Below are positions 48,201-57,249 of a DNA stretch of 64,000 nt, piece by piece. Under the pieces are notes generated by a model, which worked only from the letters and a program-made list of their open reading frames with translations, was not told where the DNA came from and ran no database searches. A program made the translations under genes and the position numbers. This stretch comes from Echinometra lucunter (Eukaryota; Echinodermata; Echinoidea; Camarodonta; Echinometridae), in the NCBI GenBank assembly GCA_029962745.1, contig CM057151.1:8371142-8435141 (forward strand). The letters run 5' to 3'. The stretch's first letter is position 1; each line of letters starts with the position of its first letter.

Positions 48201-51200
48201 CGAAAACTTCTTCTTCCTTGAAACATTGTAGGCATTTTCCTCTGGACCTCTTTGCATCTGACCAGGTCCGTAGCATTGACTGAAAGAAAGGATCCTGGTA
48301 ATTAGACCCTGTATGCAAAAGGTTATCCTTCACAATGAAATGATAGGCATTCATGATTGTGATCACTGCCCGATGAGACAAGAAAACGGGATTTCCTCTT
48401 CAAAGTAGGAGAGTTCTTTATACCTTCTTTTGTATACTCCATTGGCGTAAATCCCGGGGGGATGGGGGGGGGGGGATATATCCCCCCACTTTTTGGAGAG
48501 GGGGGATGGCGTGTACAAATATCCCCCCCCCCCCCACTTTTTAAGAAAGAAAATATATTTTAATTAATCCGTTAGTAAAATCTTTGAATATCTGTCAAAA
48601 ACAACCATCATATTTTAGAATTTCTATTTGAAAATGCGATTGAAAACCAAAAAAGTGGTTATTTTTGGCTCGCTCGCTTCGCTCGCTCGCAAAATAAATA
48701 TTAAAATGTGTGTAGGGGGGTCTGTGGGGGTAAGTGAGGGTGTGTGCTTATACTTAAGTGTGAGATCGACAGAAAAAAAAAATCGTCAAAAAAGTCAATC
48801 ATCCCCCCCACTCCTCAGAGTGGATTTACGCCGGTGGTATACTCCTTTATTCGCAGTTCTGGTTTCTGGTTATTAAGAGAAAAAAGGGAGAGAAAATATG
48901 GGGGAAGAGAAAAGTCGATTGTATAAATTCATTTTGTTACTAAAATCTGTACATAGATAAAATTGACTGACCGCCATTATAATAAAAAACAACAACAACC
49001 AACCACAACGTTCATTTAACCCTAATAGAGCCCCTCCCGACGTTTCGCGCGATATATCCGCAACGTAAAAAAGCTCTCGCCGCGACGTTTCATGACTTTT
49101 TTGTTCGAATCTCGCATATCTTATGAGACCTAATTCGCGACGCCCGGGCACACGGTTTCAAACTACGCATGATTTTATACCTGCAAGTCGGACCAAAATT
49201 GCTCAAGACGTGATTCAATACAAATTGTGTTTTCAGCCAAAATTTATAAATGTATGATATTTTTGCTTTTACAGAGTAAAACAAATTAATTTTATGCTGT
49301 TTATGATCGCAAAAGTGTCGCCAACAAATTTCATCGAAAAACAATAAAAATCAAAAGGTAAAAAAAAACCCACCAAAATACATAAGAAATTTTTTAAAAA
49401 ACACAATGAAATATATAGGAAATCAATTTTGATACGGTATTTTTTTAAAGGTACATTTGCTAAGAATATTAGGAAATAGTTCATTACTTATCAATTATTT
49501 CTTACTGTCTTTCCAACTGAAAAGGGGTTACTGCCCAGTTTGATATGTACAAAATCTAAATAGCTTGAATTCGGTTATTATACGAACAACACATTATTAA
49601 CATTGACATCCCATGTTAATGCACTATATGTTGATATTATGTAAAACACATGTAAAGAAAGCGCTATCCTCAGATACACATGTATATTATAATAAAGCAT
49701 ATTGCAGATACATACAATTAAACTAATGAGGACGACACATAATCAACAGAGTATCCATAATGGCTAATGGTATTCCTGCCAAAAGTGAGGTCATAAATCA
49801 GGTGTTGCTCGGTAACAATGATGACGTGACACGATGCGACGGATACGCCTTGTGTCGTCTGCTGCGGCTTTTCCATTAGGATAACGAGGTGGACGATGAA
49901 AAATTGTAATTGATGGGTGTATGGAGATCGGGAAGGTGATCAGTGATGTGGAAGATGAATGAAGGCTTCGATCCCTGTCACGATCTCGGTCATGTTCTCT
50001 ATCTCGATACCACGTGACAGGTTTCGTTAATACCGCAGTAACTCTTCTTTTACTAAAATGTAGACTGTACAACTGTCTAATCAGGAGATGATTAAAAAAT
50101 GGATTTGTGGAACTCCCAGTAGATCAGAACAAGGATATCACTGCATAGTGATTCGGAAAGTTCAGTCTCAAGGCCTGGTCAGACAAATCAATAAAACAAT
50201 AGCATATTTCAATCAAGGATAACACTACTATATAATGTGCAAAAAATGTTCGTGTAGTATAATAGTTGGACTGTAGGTTACCTTTACGTGGGAGGGGAGG
50301 ATGTATGGGATGGGGGCGGGGGAGGCACATACAACATTCATTATGATTAGCTTAGCACCTTTGGCCATTTCGAACACCTTTGAAAAAAAATTCCCCCAAA
50401 CCCAAAAGACACTTGCCACGAAAGTCATTCGTTAAAGTTCTCTATCAGTGACGTCATAAAATCCGAAAAAAAAAATACGTAAGTACTAAACGCCTTTCAA
50501 AATCATTCCTTGTTGTCTACGAATTCGTACCTTTTCAACATTTGACCACTAATAAGATCATTTTAGAAACTTTAGAAAACAAAAAAGAGAAAAAATTGTG
50601 AAATTCGTAAGCACGTCCTCCATTTGAAACTTTTATTTTTTACTGTAGAGTCGCTCCTAATGCTATAATGCTGTCGCTACTATTACCATGGTTACTATAG
50701 ATGTATTTTATTTGTTATACATAGGCATGATGAATTCTTCTGAAAATTATAACTAATACAAATTTTATCTTAATTCTTCTTTATCCTCATCAATATCTTT
50801 GTATTTTCTTTTTTTTGTTGTTGTTGTTCTGATATAATGAGCCACTGTTAGTGTTTGTCTTTTGTTGAGGCTGTTGTGACAAAACCCCATAGTTTTCCTC
50901 CCTTCTCTTTTTGTGATTAAATTGCAGAGATCGACAGCAGTCGTTATTGATCAAGAGACTCATAAAAAAGTTATCTTGGGAATTGATTCTGAAACGAGAG
51001 AATCCAGGCAAATTCTTATTGTATTGTAATGTAATTGTATTAACGTACATTTTTTTAAAATAGAAGATCAAATGAATCAGCGAGATTTAGGGCCTAGGAT
51101 CTACTACTGAAATCTTTAACTGATTATTCATTTTGTACCTTCAATATTGCAGTGTGAATTGCCGACATTAATGCAAACGATTGATTTGACTCATGTCTGT

Positions 51201-54200
51201 CAAACATGCTGTAAATTGTTCACTTAAAAAAAAACAGACGGATTTTTAATAACACCTCTATTTCATTCATGCAGCTAACTTTTCGAAATGGAGCGGCATA
51301 GAACTGAATGATATTCGAGGTAAACTAAAATGTTGAAATGATTTTTTTTTTTGAGTGGCTGTCTTGCATTTTGATAGATATAGCCAGTTTGTTATACCTA
51401 ATGTTGCTTTTATCATTTCCTGGCATTTCTATCATGTCTATTCAGTGCATTTTGAAGGTCGCTCACGTAATTTTGTACCCCAGCACAATTAAGAAGTTGA
51501 TTGAATACCACAACATAGTGTTTGAATTTTCTATATTTTCATAATACCCGTATATAGTCTGTTCCCATTTGAATGGAGACTGATGGAACTTGTGCACATG
51601 AGAGATGAATGTGTTTTGGGTATTCGGCGTAATTCAATTTTCCAAATTTCAGTCGTAGAATGAATCAACATCGAGATAATAGCACTCTTAGAAAATCAAT
51701 AAAATAGCGGACGTTTTCTACCAATGAATATTAATCTAGAAATGTCAAAACACAGTTACCATGAATCACAATATCCAATTTTATCTGATAACTTCGCACG
51801 AGAGGAAAATATTAGGCGTACATTGAGATTCTTGCCAACTAACACTGACAAAAATGCTTTCTCTTCATTCCTGTTGATAATGATTTATAAATAATGATTC
51901 ATATATCAAATCTGAGGTTAGAATTTCATAGCCTCTTAATTCAAGGTAGGACAATGAAATCAATGCTTGCATTCAGAGAAACATCTGAACATAGCTGATT
52001 TCAACTGCATTTTCACGTTTGCAGGTGAGTGATATTGCTTTACTGGCAAAATTTAGTGACCAAATATATTTTAAAAGAAAGAAACTGTATAGTTCCATCT
52101 CCTTTTCACCCTTAGAACTGATGTCTGATGTTTATTAATCATTCACTTTCTGACTCTGGAATATGTATATGATATGACTGACACTTCATTTAATAATCAG
52201 GCTACAACCGAACCTAACATAAACAGAAAGAAGAGTAGCCGTACTTGTAATTCATGAATATTCAACCCGTAAATTAAAACGAGTATGAGACCTGGAATGG
52301 TTGCTAAGTGCTCCCGAAATAAGTCACGCCTCGACCTTTCTCAGAAGAAGAAGTTCGGTCAACAAACCAGCAAATAATGTTTACATTTTACAGGACTCGG
52401 ATGAGATATCAGTGTTTTATTTCATGAATATATTCATTTGAGTTACTGTATGACAGTCAAGAGACACAGAACGTAACAGCGACATATCAACCATTTCAGA
52501 GACAAAAACACGCCAGTATTCAGAATATCAAAGGTTAAATCAGCGAAGTATCGAATTTTTGCTGTCAGCTGCTTTAAAACCTTTTAACGCTGTCGTGATG
52601 CGCCATAGAATGATGGATGAAAATATTGAACTTTTTATATTACTTTTCTTTAACATGAATAAGAGTGGTTTTTTTAATATGTAACATAAATAAGAGTTAT
52701 TGAAAGCTTCAACATAATTAATATCATTATTGTACATGCAGTTTGTTTTTACACCCTTTCCCCCCTTTTTGTGAAGGATTATTATTTTTATTTGTTTCAC
52801 ATGTCTGATGCAGAGTATGCAGTGAAACGAAAAATGATGACATTGGAAAAAACAGCTCCGCAAGACTTTGAAATTCTTCAATTAAGCATTATTTTCAGTT
52901 CACCTAATCCACATGTCGAATTACAGAACCTCGTATAGTCTTATCGGATATACTATACTAGTCTAGTATCTTCAACTTGTATCCAAAGCTTCCTCTTATT
53001 TTCACTGCATGATGAAAGTTCTCTCCGTCGATCAGTCCTCCACTTTCTCATCTTTTTGACCTATCCCCCCCTCTCTCTCTATTTGTTCATTAATGATATC
53101 ACCTGCATGGAGCACAGTTTCATTAAAAGATAATGAACATCTTTGATTGCAGTCTGTTTTGTGGTGGCTGTCATTGAATATGCATCAACGTCCACAGTAT
53201 GAAAAACATTACAATCATGAATGCACAGAAAAGATAGAAGCAAATAACGTAGATAAAGGGGTAGATGGGAAGATGAAAGGAAGAGGGGGAGGAAGAGGAA
53301 GAAGAAGAAGAAGAAGAAGAAGAAGAAGAAGAAGAAGAAGAAGAAGAAGAAGAAGAAGAAGAAGAAGAAAAGACAAGGAAAAAAAGAAGACGAAGAAAAC
53401 GAGAGGGAGAGGGATAGAGACCGCATAAATGATAAAGGGAGATATATATATATATATATATATAGTTGGCGTAGGGGAGAAAAGGGGATGCAATAAGCAC
53501 TGTAGTTTCATCTCGTATATCTTTACAAAATAATGCAACATCTGATATGTTCCAATTGTTCTGACGTTGTGCGTATTTTACTTTCGGCATATAGACTGAT
53601 TGTAGCCTTCTTTCTCTCTCTTTTATTTTGCAGATGTGGTCCTAGGCAAGGCTGGTAAAACTAAGGCGGTCAAGAAGGTGAGCTCCCCCAAATATCTTGA
53701 TTTTCAGCTTTTATGACAAAATGAATAAAAATTCAAAAGTTCAAATATTAGAAAAGGTGGACTTCTATTCCAGGATGGATATATCACCTTTTGCTACCTG
53801 ATAACTGTGTTCTATCGAAAAAAAAATACGTCGAAGAATCTCAATTAATTGTTGTTTTCATTTTTGCTCCTAAAATGATAATAAAAAGAAAACTCAAGAA
53901 GAGGAAACAGTGGTGTTATTATTTGTAAAAATTACAGAAGCAAATATATAAACACCAGTTTGACTTTTCTTGTAGGCTAACATTAAAATAAACGCGTAAA
54001 AATTAAAAGAAAAATATTGTTTTTACTTTACTTATGCAGATCCTGCTTCCAATCTCAAAGTTGGAGGGGAAAAATCTTTAAATTTCTGGAAATGCATTTC
54101 GCTTTATTTTCTTTTATTTAGGATGTAGACGCAGACCCACTCGTTCAAGATCTAAATGACCTCGCTACCCTCAAGAGCAAATCAACGAAAAAGGGCGTCA

Positions 54201-56383
54201 AAGACGAAGCAGCGAAGAAACTACAAAAAGCTTCTTCAAAATACAAAGCACCGGTAGACGACGATGACGATGATGAGGTAGTGACAAAGAGCACGAAGAA
54301 GGCGAAATCGAAAGCGGCGTTGAAAAAACAAAAGGCAGAGGAAGAGGCAGAGAAGAAGAAATTTGAAGAGGAGAGCGATTCTGACGATACTGACGATGAT
54401 AGCGACAGTGATTCTGATGATAGTGACGATTCAAAGGATGAGGGTTCCGATTCTGATTCCGATTCTTCAGACGACGACGACGAAGATGATGATGACCAGG
54501 AAACACTGATTAATAAGCTGTTTAGCATGGTGAGATTTATTCAGAGACAAACAACTCTTTCGAAGCTAGGCTCACAAACAATATGGGGAAGAATTAATAC
54601 CAGCTCCAAAATTATATCTTTCCGGAGTGGAAATAATGTTTAATCCATATTCAAAATGGATTGCTTTCTGGAAAAAAAAACCCAAACCGTTATTTTGTTT
54701 CACCGCATTTCGGTATAGAAAGAAAGAGAGCGACAACTGAGCAACGTACTAAAATATCCCCCCCCCCTTCTTGTTCTAAACTTCATGTAGTCAACTAATC
54801 AGGGGAGCGTTTCATCAATGTCTTGTCAGTGATTTTTACCAATAACTGTTATAAGCTACTGAAATCCTTGCACCTAATTGGTTGAGAGCAAATTTGTCAG
54901 TAAAAATCACTGGCAAGACACTTGATGAAACGCCCCTTGGTCTGATTAAATCAAACAATGTGTAGGGACATTTACACAGCATAATCTTGGAAATACTTCG
55001 CTTTAAGTATAGGATCACTTTTGAATGAATTTGAAATTCTTAAAACTTCAATCATTTTCATTTGTATTTTCTTCCTCTTTCTCCATGTTCTCACTCCAGG
55101 GTGCCGTTGCATAAAAACTTGCTATTGTAGTAACTTTGCCACCAATGGTAAATACCATGGTAACGTTGCTCAACAGCCAATCAAAATCCAATATTCCATG
55201 AAAGTTACCATTGGTGGCAAAGTTGCTATAACAGCAAGTTTTATGCAACGGCACCCTGTTTTTTTTTTTTCAAGCCATGTCTGCTTACCAATTCTCGTCA
55301 TTTTTATTCTCCAGTGGTCTGCTTTCCACAGGTTCAAGCTATTATACCCAAACCTGCCAAATTCAAAACCAAGAACTATTACACGAAAGACCAGAGCCAT
55401 TCTGATGACGACGATGATGACGATAGCGACAGCGATAGTGATAGCGAAAGTGATGACGAACCTCCAAGTAAAACAAAAAGTGACCTGAAACAATCAAAAA
55501 AACCCTAAATGGAAAGTAGAAAAATCGACTGGGAAGAAAGCTGTTGACGATGACACCGACTCTGATTCGGAGAGTGATAGCGACGACGATGATGATACGG
55601 ACTCTGATTCGGACAGCGATACTGACAGTGATACTGAGAGCGACACAGAAACTGACGACACGGATGAGGATAGTGACACTGATAGCGATGATGACAGGGT
55701 AAAAGCGAAATCGAAGGTCAGCAAAATAAAGAAGAAATCATCCTCAAAGGCAGCCGAGTCTGAAAGTGATAGTGATAGCGACGATACGTCTGATGACGAG
55801 GATGATGACAGTGATACAGACAGTGATGATACATCCGATGAGGAGGATGATTCTGACGATGATACTGATTCTGATACGGACAGTGACACGGAGAGCGATA
55901 CGGACACTGATGACACGGATGAAGACAGTGATGATGACAGCGACGATGATGATACGGATGATACCGATACCGACAGTGATTCTGATGACGAAGAGGATGC
56001 GATGGAAAGCCTCGTCAACGAACTTATGTCACAACTAAAAAAATACAAGCGAAAATCTGGTAAGGTTCCTCTCTTTTAATGTGAATTCATTCTTTAATGG
56101 TTAGATACCGTTGCCCCATACGGCACACATTCAGTCCTTTACAAGTAGACACCCATTCCAAAAGACAAAGAGGTTATTACGGTTGACACTTGATATACCT
56201 TTCAAATCTTGGAATATTTTAGGTGGAATTCTATAGTTTTCGTGATGGCAATATTCGAACAGTTTGTTTAAAAATCCGTCCTTGGAAAGTCTCCTAAGGT
56301 TCATAACCGGGGTTCAGAATTGTATGACTGTTGATCCCATATTGTCTCTTCTGAATTCTCTCCAAATCATCTCTCTTCTTTCA

Positions 56384-56438
<55 letters not shown>

Positions 56439-57249
56439 TCTACTAGTATTTGTTATTATATTCGTAACCCCTTGCCGACACATACTGCATGATATGGTAA
56501 TTGGTCTCGCACGACTGCATGTAATTGCCGAATCAAACAAACTTTGAGTCAGAAGGCAGTCCAACTCTTCCATCATTGAGGTAGACGGTGAAAGACTGAA
56601 CGAAAGACGAAATCGGATAAATCTCATATAAGTAAAGTTAGAAATTATTCAAAGTTGTTATCACTGAATATCATACAGGAATTTCAAAATGCCCAAATGA
56701 AATGTCACTGTGATGGAGTGTTAGACAGCAGACATTTATTCCTACATGTATACAAAAAGACATATAAATTTCCACATTTTCCAAAATTTGGGGAAACGCA
56801 TAATCCTCTCCCGTTTAATGGGCCTTCATGGGTAAAACCACTAGAAAAACAGGTGCGTTTGAGAGAGCTTGATATTTCTCTTGATATTTTTGAATAAGAT
56901 AAATAGAATCCCCATTATCATGATTTTGCCACAATAAGTTGACTATTTTAGATTTACGTAGATCGGTTGGTCTCAGCTTTCAAACTTCATAACGTTGTTT
57001 TAATTCATTCGACTTGGTTGAAGCTTTCATCAACTATGCATCTGATTTATCCGTTTTCATGTTAGTAAACATGTAGTTTCAGGTGGATTTCTCTAAATTG
57101 ACCTTTCACCTTTCTCCTTTCTTCCACCAGGTAAATCTTCAAGTAAAAAGACCAAGCAATCTGGATCCGCTTCGCGAGGAGATACAGACGATGTCACGGA
57201 AGAACTGGCAAAGATTGCGAAGCAACTCAAGAAATTAAAACGCAAATGA
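33405..57249 (+). CDS. gene 2: membrane-anchored or secreted Ser/Asp-rich acidic protein with RGD, six exons
   Basis: Coding exons are 33405-33504, 51275-51319, 53634-53677, 54122-54529, 55332-56059 and 57131-57249, with intron phases 1,1,0,0,1 once one extra base in exon 5 is discounted (about 480 residues). Residues 1-18 are polar with lysines, and 19-34 are hydrophobic (signal anchor or signal peptide). An NFS glycosylation site lies at 35-37. Residues 118-147 alternate Lys and Glu (KEKE-like). Residues 148-193 and most of 223-430 are Ser/Asp/Thr repeats with abundant CK2 and S-x-E Fam20C-type sites. RGD is at 457-459, before a basic helical tail. Candidate roles are a calcium- or mineral-binding phosphoprotein or a luminal ER/SR calcium-handling protein like triadin, junctin or ASPH. 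Neither is proven. As written, exon 5 has an in-frame TAA at 55506-55508, which would cut the protein to 257 residues. Confidence 0.7.
33872..34000 (-). repeat. 3' tail of a SINE/LINE, minus orientation
   Basis: On the minus strand, TGTAAAGCGGTTAGAGATTT is followed by AAGCGCTATATCAAATT and then (ATT)n. This is the same kind of tail as the 21448-21702 SINE but without a recognisable head. Confidence 0.5.
35481..35506. repeat. poly-A run
   Basis: 26 consecutive A after AACAGT. No retrotransposed body recognised next to it. Confidence 0.9.
35794..35851. repeat. (CT)n-rich repeat
   Basis: Imperfect CT tract. It gives artefactual Ser/Leu and Arg/Glu frames on the two strands. Confidence 0.9.
36997..37025. 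promoter_or_regulatory. E-box plus E2F-like palindrome
   Basis: TCACGTGA (36997-37004) and TTTGGCGCCAA (37015-37025) match the USF/MITF-type E-box and E2F consensus palindromes, 10 bp apart. They lie about 270 bp upstream of the tandem mobile element. They could mark an unannotated promoter inside gene 2 intron 1 or be chance matches. Confidence 0.3.
37298..37898. repeat. end repeat A, copy 1
   Basis: 601 bp identical to 39738-40338. It contains a 74-codon frame (37301-37525) that starts at TTG, has a signal-peptide-like hydrophobic stretch (LVIAIACCLILLEG) and two related segments (DTNVMPFN and DTNSVPFG). It may be part of a captured gene. There is no ATG. Confidence 0.95.
37790..39260. repeat. 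minisatellite array with 402-bp higher-order period
   Basis: Degenerate ~170-185-bp subunits share GGTAACTTGACC, GTTTACCTGCC, GATGGTAACTA and GCTGCCCCATCCTAC. They alternate in type so that whole blocks repeat every 402 bp (for example 38528 and 38930, GGCAAGTGAGCTGGGCGATG). The array fills the inside of unit 1. Only its first subunit is kept in unit 2. Confidence 0.85.
39505..39742. repeat. end repeat B, copy 1
   Basis: 238 bp identical to 45594-45831. It has a 14-bp palindrome GAAAGCGCGCTTTC (39560-39573) and a terminal hairpin ATGATCA/TGATCAT with an 8-nt loop (39713-39734), followed by GTT and ATTTT. Confidence 0.95.
39738..40338. repeat. end repeat A, copy 2
   Basis: Identical to 37298-37898. 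After it, unit 2 diverges from unit 1 at the poly-T run 40344-40381. Confidence 0.95.
40344..40381. repeat. poly-T run (38 nt)
   Basis: Marks the switch from shared element end to unit-2-specific interior. It could be the poly(A) tail of a minus-strand retroposed sequence. A second poly-T lies at 45232-45264. Confidence 0.9.
40556..40571. promoter_or_regulatory. 16-bp palindrome with flanking direct repeats
   Basis: GCGGACAATTGTCCGC is a perfect palindrome. TGGGCGGACA occurs twice, at 40553 and 40574. It resembles a dimeric protein-binding site inside element unit 2. Function unknown. Confidence 0.35.
41234..45502 (-). CDS. possible intron-containing gene inside element unit 2 (unproven)
   Basis: Several GC-richer islands on the minus strand read like exons and carry splice-like edges. 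From 5' to 3' they are 45502-45307 (KFNQTLLQEWDCDVQPQQEE…, donor GTAATT), 44905-44682 (…RVILWHSELVRQIFMPVLAR…, weak donor GTAACG), 44396-44241 (…AVNWHATACLLGEASITEHY, strong donor GTGAGT), 43877-43777 (GFPLQEILGGRTGSIPT…), 42975-42780 (…GVGPRAHEIKVASTKPRPP…, donor GTGAGT) and 41486-41234 (ARDSMVRLAKERTAAANRLQ…, acceptor TTTCAG). Islands such as 44601-44867 and 42005-42155 are also open on the plus strand, so strand and unity are uncertain. No protein family was recognised. It may be an element gene or captured host exons. Confidence 0.25.
42530..42645. repeat. ATT/AGT-rich simple repeat
   Basis: (TTA)n/(GTA)n degenerate tract inside unit 2. Confidence 0.7.
45232..45264. repeat. poly-T run (33 nt)
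   Basis: Second long T run of unit 2, between its coding-like islands. Confidence 0.9.
45594..45831. repeat. end repeat B, copy 2
   Basis: Identical to 39505-39742. It ends the tandem element, and the ordinary intron sequence ATTACTATCGG follows its ATTTT. Confidence 0.95.
48440..48836. mobile_element. hAT-type MITE with 8-bp target duplication
   Basis: The 397-bp element is flanked by GTATACTC on both sides (48432-48439 and 48837-48844). Its ends are 15-bp inverted repeats, CATTGGCGTAAATCC and, inverted, CACCGGCGTAAATCC. An 8-bp duplication and a CA-start terminus are the hallmarks of hAT elements. The interior has G/C runs (GGGGGGGATATATCCCC) and no open frame. Confidence 0.85.
51275..51319 (+). 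CDS. gene 2 exon 2
   Basis: A 45-nt phase 1-1 exon between TTCATTCATGCAG and GAG|GTAAAC. It encodes (A)NFSKWSGIELNDIR with an NFS glycosylation site just after the hydrophobic segment. Being symmetric, it could be skipped without changing the frame. Confidence 0.65.
53298..53369 (+). repeat. (GAA)24 triplet repeat
   Basis: 24 uninterrupted GAA units on the coding strand of gene 2, 264 bp upstream of exon 3, embedded in a longer purine-only tract (53277-53413). Confidence 0.98.
53442..53463. repeat. (TA)n microsatellite
   Basis: Eleven TA units. Confidence 0.9.
53634..53677 (+). CDS. gene 2 exon 3
   Basis: Acceptor CTTTTATTTTGCAG with a long pyrimidine tract. Completes an Asp codon, then VVLGKAGKTKAVKK. 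Donor AAG|GTGAGC, phase 0. Confidence 0.75.
53678..54121 (+). other. gene 2 intron 3
   Basis: GTGAGC to TTTTATTTAG, 444 bp, AT-rich, no repeat noted. Confidence 0.8.
54122..54529 (+). CDS. gene 2 exon 4 (Lys/Glu and Ser/Asp region)
   Basis: 136 codons, phase 0-0. Residues 64-199: DVDADPLVQDLNDL, a lysine-rich stretch, a six-Asp run, a KEKE-like run (KKQKAEEEAEKKKFEEE), Ser/Asp repeats, and the ending QETLINKLFSM. Donor ATG|GTGAGA. Confidence 0.85.
54801..54937. mobile_element. palindromic MITE, GGGAGCGTTTCAT family
   Basis: AGGGGAGCGTTTCATCAATG pairs with CATTGATG-like CACTTGATGAAACGCCCCT on the right. The core has CTAATTGGTTGAGAG. It is related in ends and core to 28683-28836. Confidence 0.85.
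55097..55262. mobile_element. palindromic MITE, GGGTGCCGTTGCAT family
   Basis: CAGGGTGCCGTTGCATAAAA and TTTTATGCAACGGCACCCTG are perfect inverse ends. The arms share TTTGCCACCAATGGTAA, and the core has CAGCCAATCAAAATCC. It ends 69 bp before gene 2 exon 5. Confidence 0.9.
55332..56059 (+). CDS. gene 2 exon 5 (long Ser/Asp repeat; frame broken once)
   Basis: Acceptor CTTTCCACAG. The frame runs VQAIIPKPAKFKTKNYYTKD then Asp/Ser repeats to QSKKP and a TAA at 55506-55508. From 55510 the next frame continues WKVEKSTGKKAVDDDTDS and stays open through ~170 residues of S/D/T repeats to the donor CTG|GTAAGG. Exon length is 728 nt. Removing one base, for instance from the A7 run at 55496-55502, gives 727 nt, restores one frame and yields the phase 1 that exon 6 needs. 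This is most likely a homopolymer error or an indel allele. A biological frameshift is treated in the findings. Confidence 0.75.
56060..57130 (+). other. gene 2 intron 5
   Basis: GTAAGG to TTCTTCCACCAG, 1.1 kb, with a (CT)n tract at 56383-56436. Confidence 0.8.
56383..56436. repeat. (CT)n microsatellite
   Basis: CT tract with one TT interruption at 56401. Confidence 0.95.
57131..57249 (+). CDS. gene 2 exon 6 (RGD, C-terminus, stop)
   Basis: Acceptor CTTTCTTCCACCAG. Encodes GKSSSKKTKQSGSASRGDTD then DVTEELAKIAKQLKKLKRK and TGA at 57247-57249. The RGD codons are 57175-57183. The last 18 residues form a basic amphipathic helix. Confidence 0.85.

Larger units (their letters stand above)
33505..51274 (+). 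other. gene 2 intron 1 (17.8 kb)
   Basis: GTATAC to TTCATTCATGCAG. It contains a SINE/LINE-like tail in minus orientation (33872-34000), G-runs (35174-35188, 35641-35659), poly-A (35481-35506), a CT tract (35794-35851), an E-box/E2F-like pair (36997-37025), the tandem mobile element (37298-45831) and a hAT MITE (48440-48836). No other exon in phase with gene 2 was found. Stretches 34010-35150, 45840-48430 and 48850-51270 show only AT-rich DNA. Confidence 0.6.
51320..53633 (+). other. gene 2 intron 2
   Basis: GTAAAC to TTATTTTGCAG, 2.3 kb. It contains a recursive-splice-like TTTGCAG|GTGAGT at about 52024, a (GAA)24 tract (53298-53369) and a (TA)n run (53442-53463). Confidence 0.65.
54530..55331 (+). 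other. gene 2 intron 4 (two MITEs)
   Basis: GTGAGA to CTTTCCACAG, 802 bp. More than a third of it is two palindromic MITEs (54801-54937 and 55097-55262). Confidence 0.8.

Noticed and set aside
52540..52881. 113-codon minus-strand frame in gene 2 intron 2
   Set aside because: AT-rich composition (Ile/Lys/Asn/Phe) expected of random AT-rich DNA, with no splice context.
53079..53590. Long poly-Phe, poly-Ser, poly-Leu and poly-Arg frames
   Set aside because: They are translations of the (GAA)24 tract and its complement.
54145..54528. Minus-strand Ser-rich open frames opposite gene 2 exon 4 (and 55494-56048 opposite exon 5)
   Set aside because: GAT/GAC/AGT repeats read as Ser/Val codons on the other strand. 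Splice sites and phases support the plus strand only.
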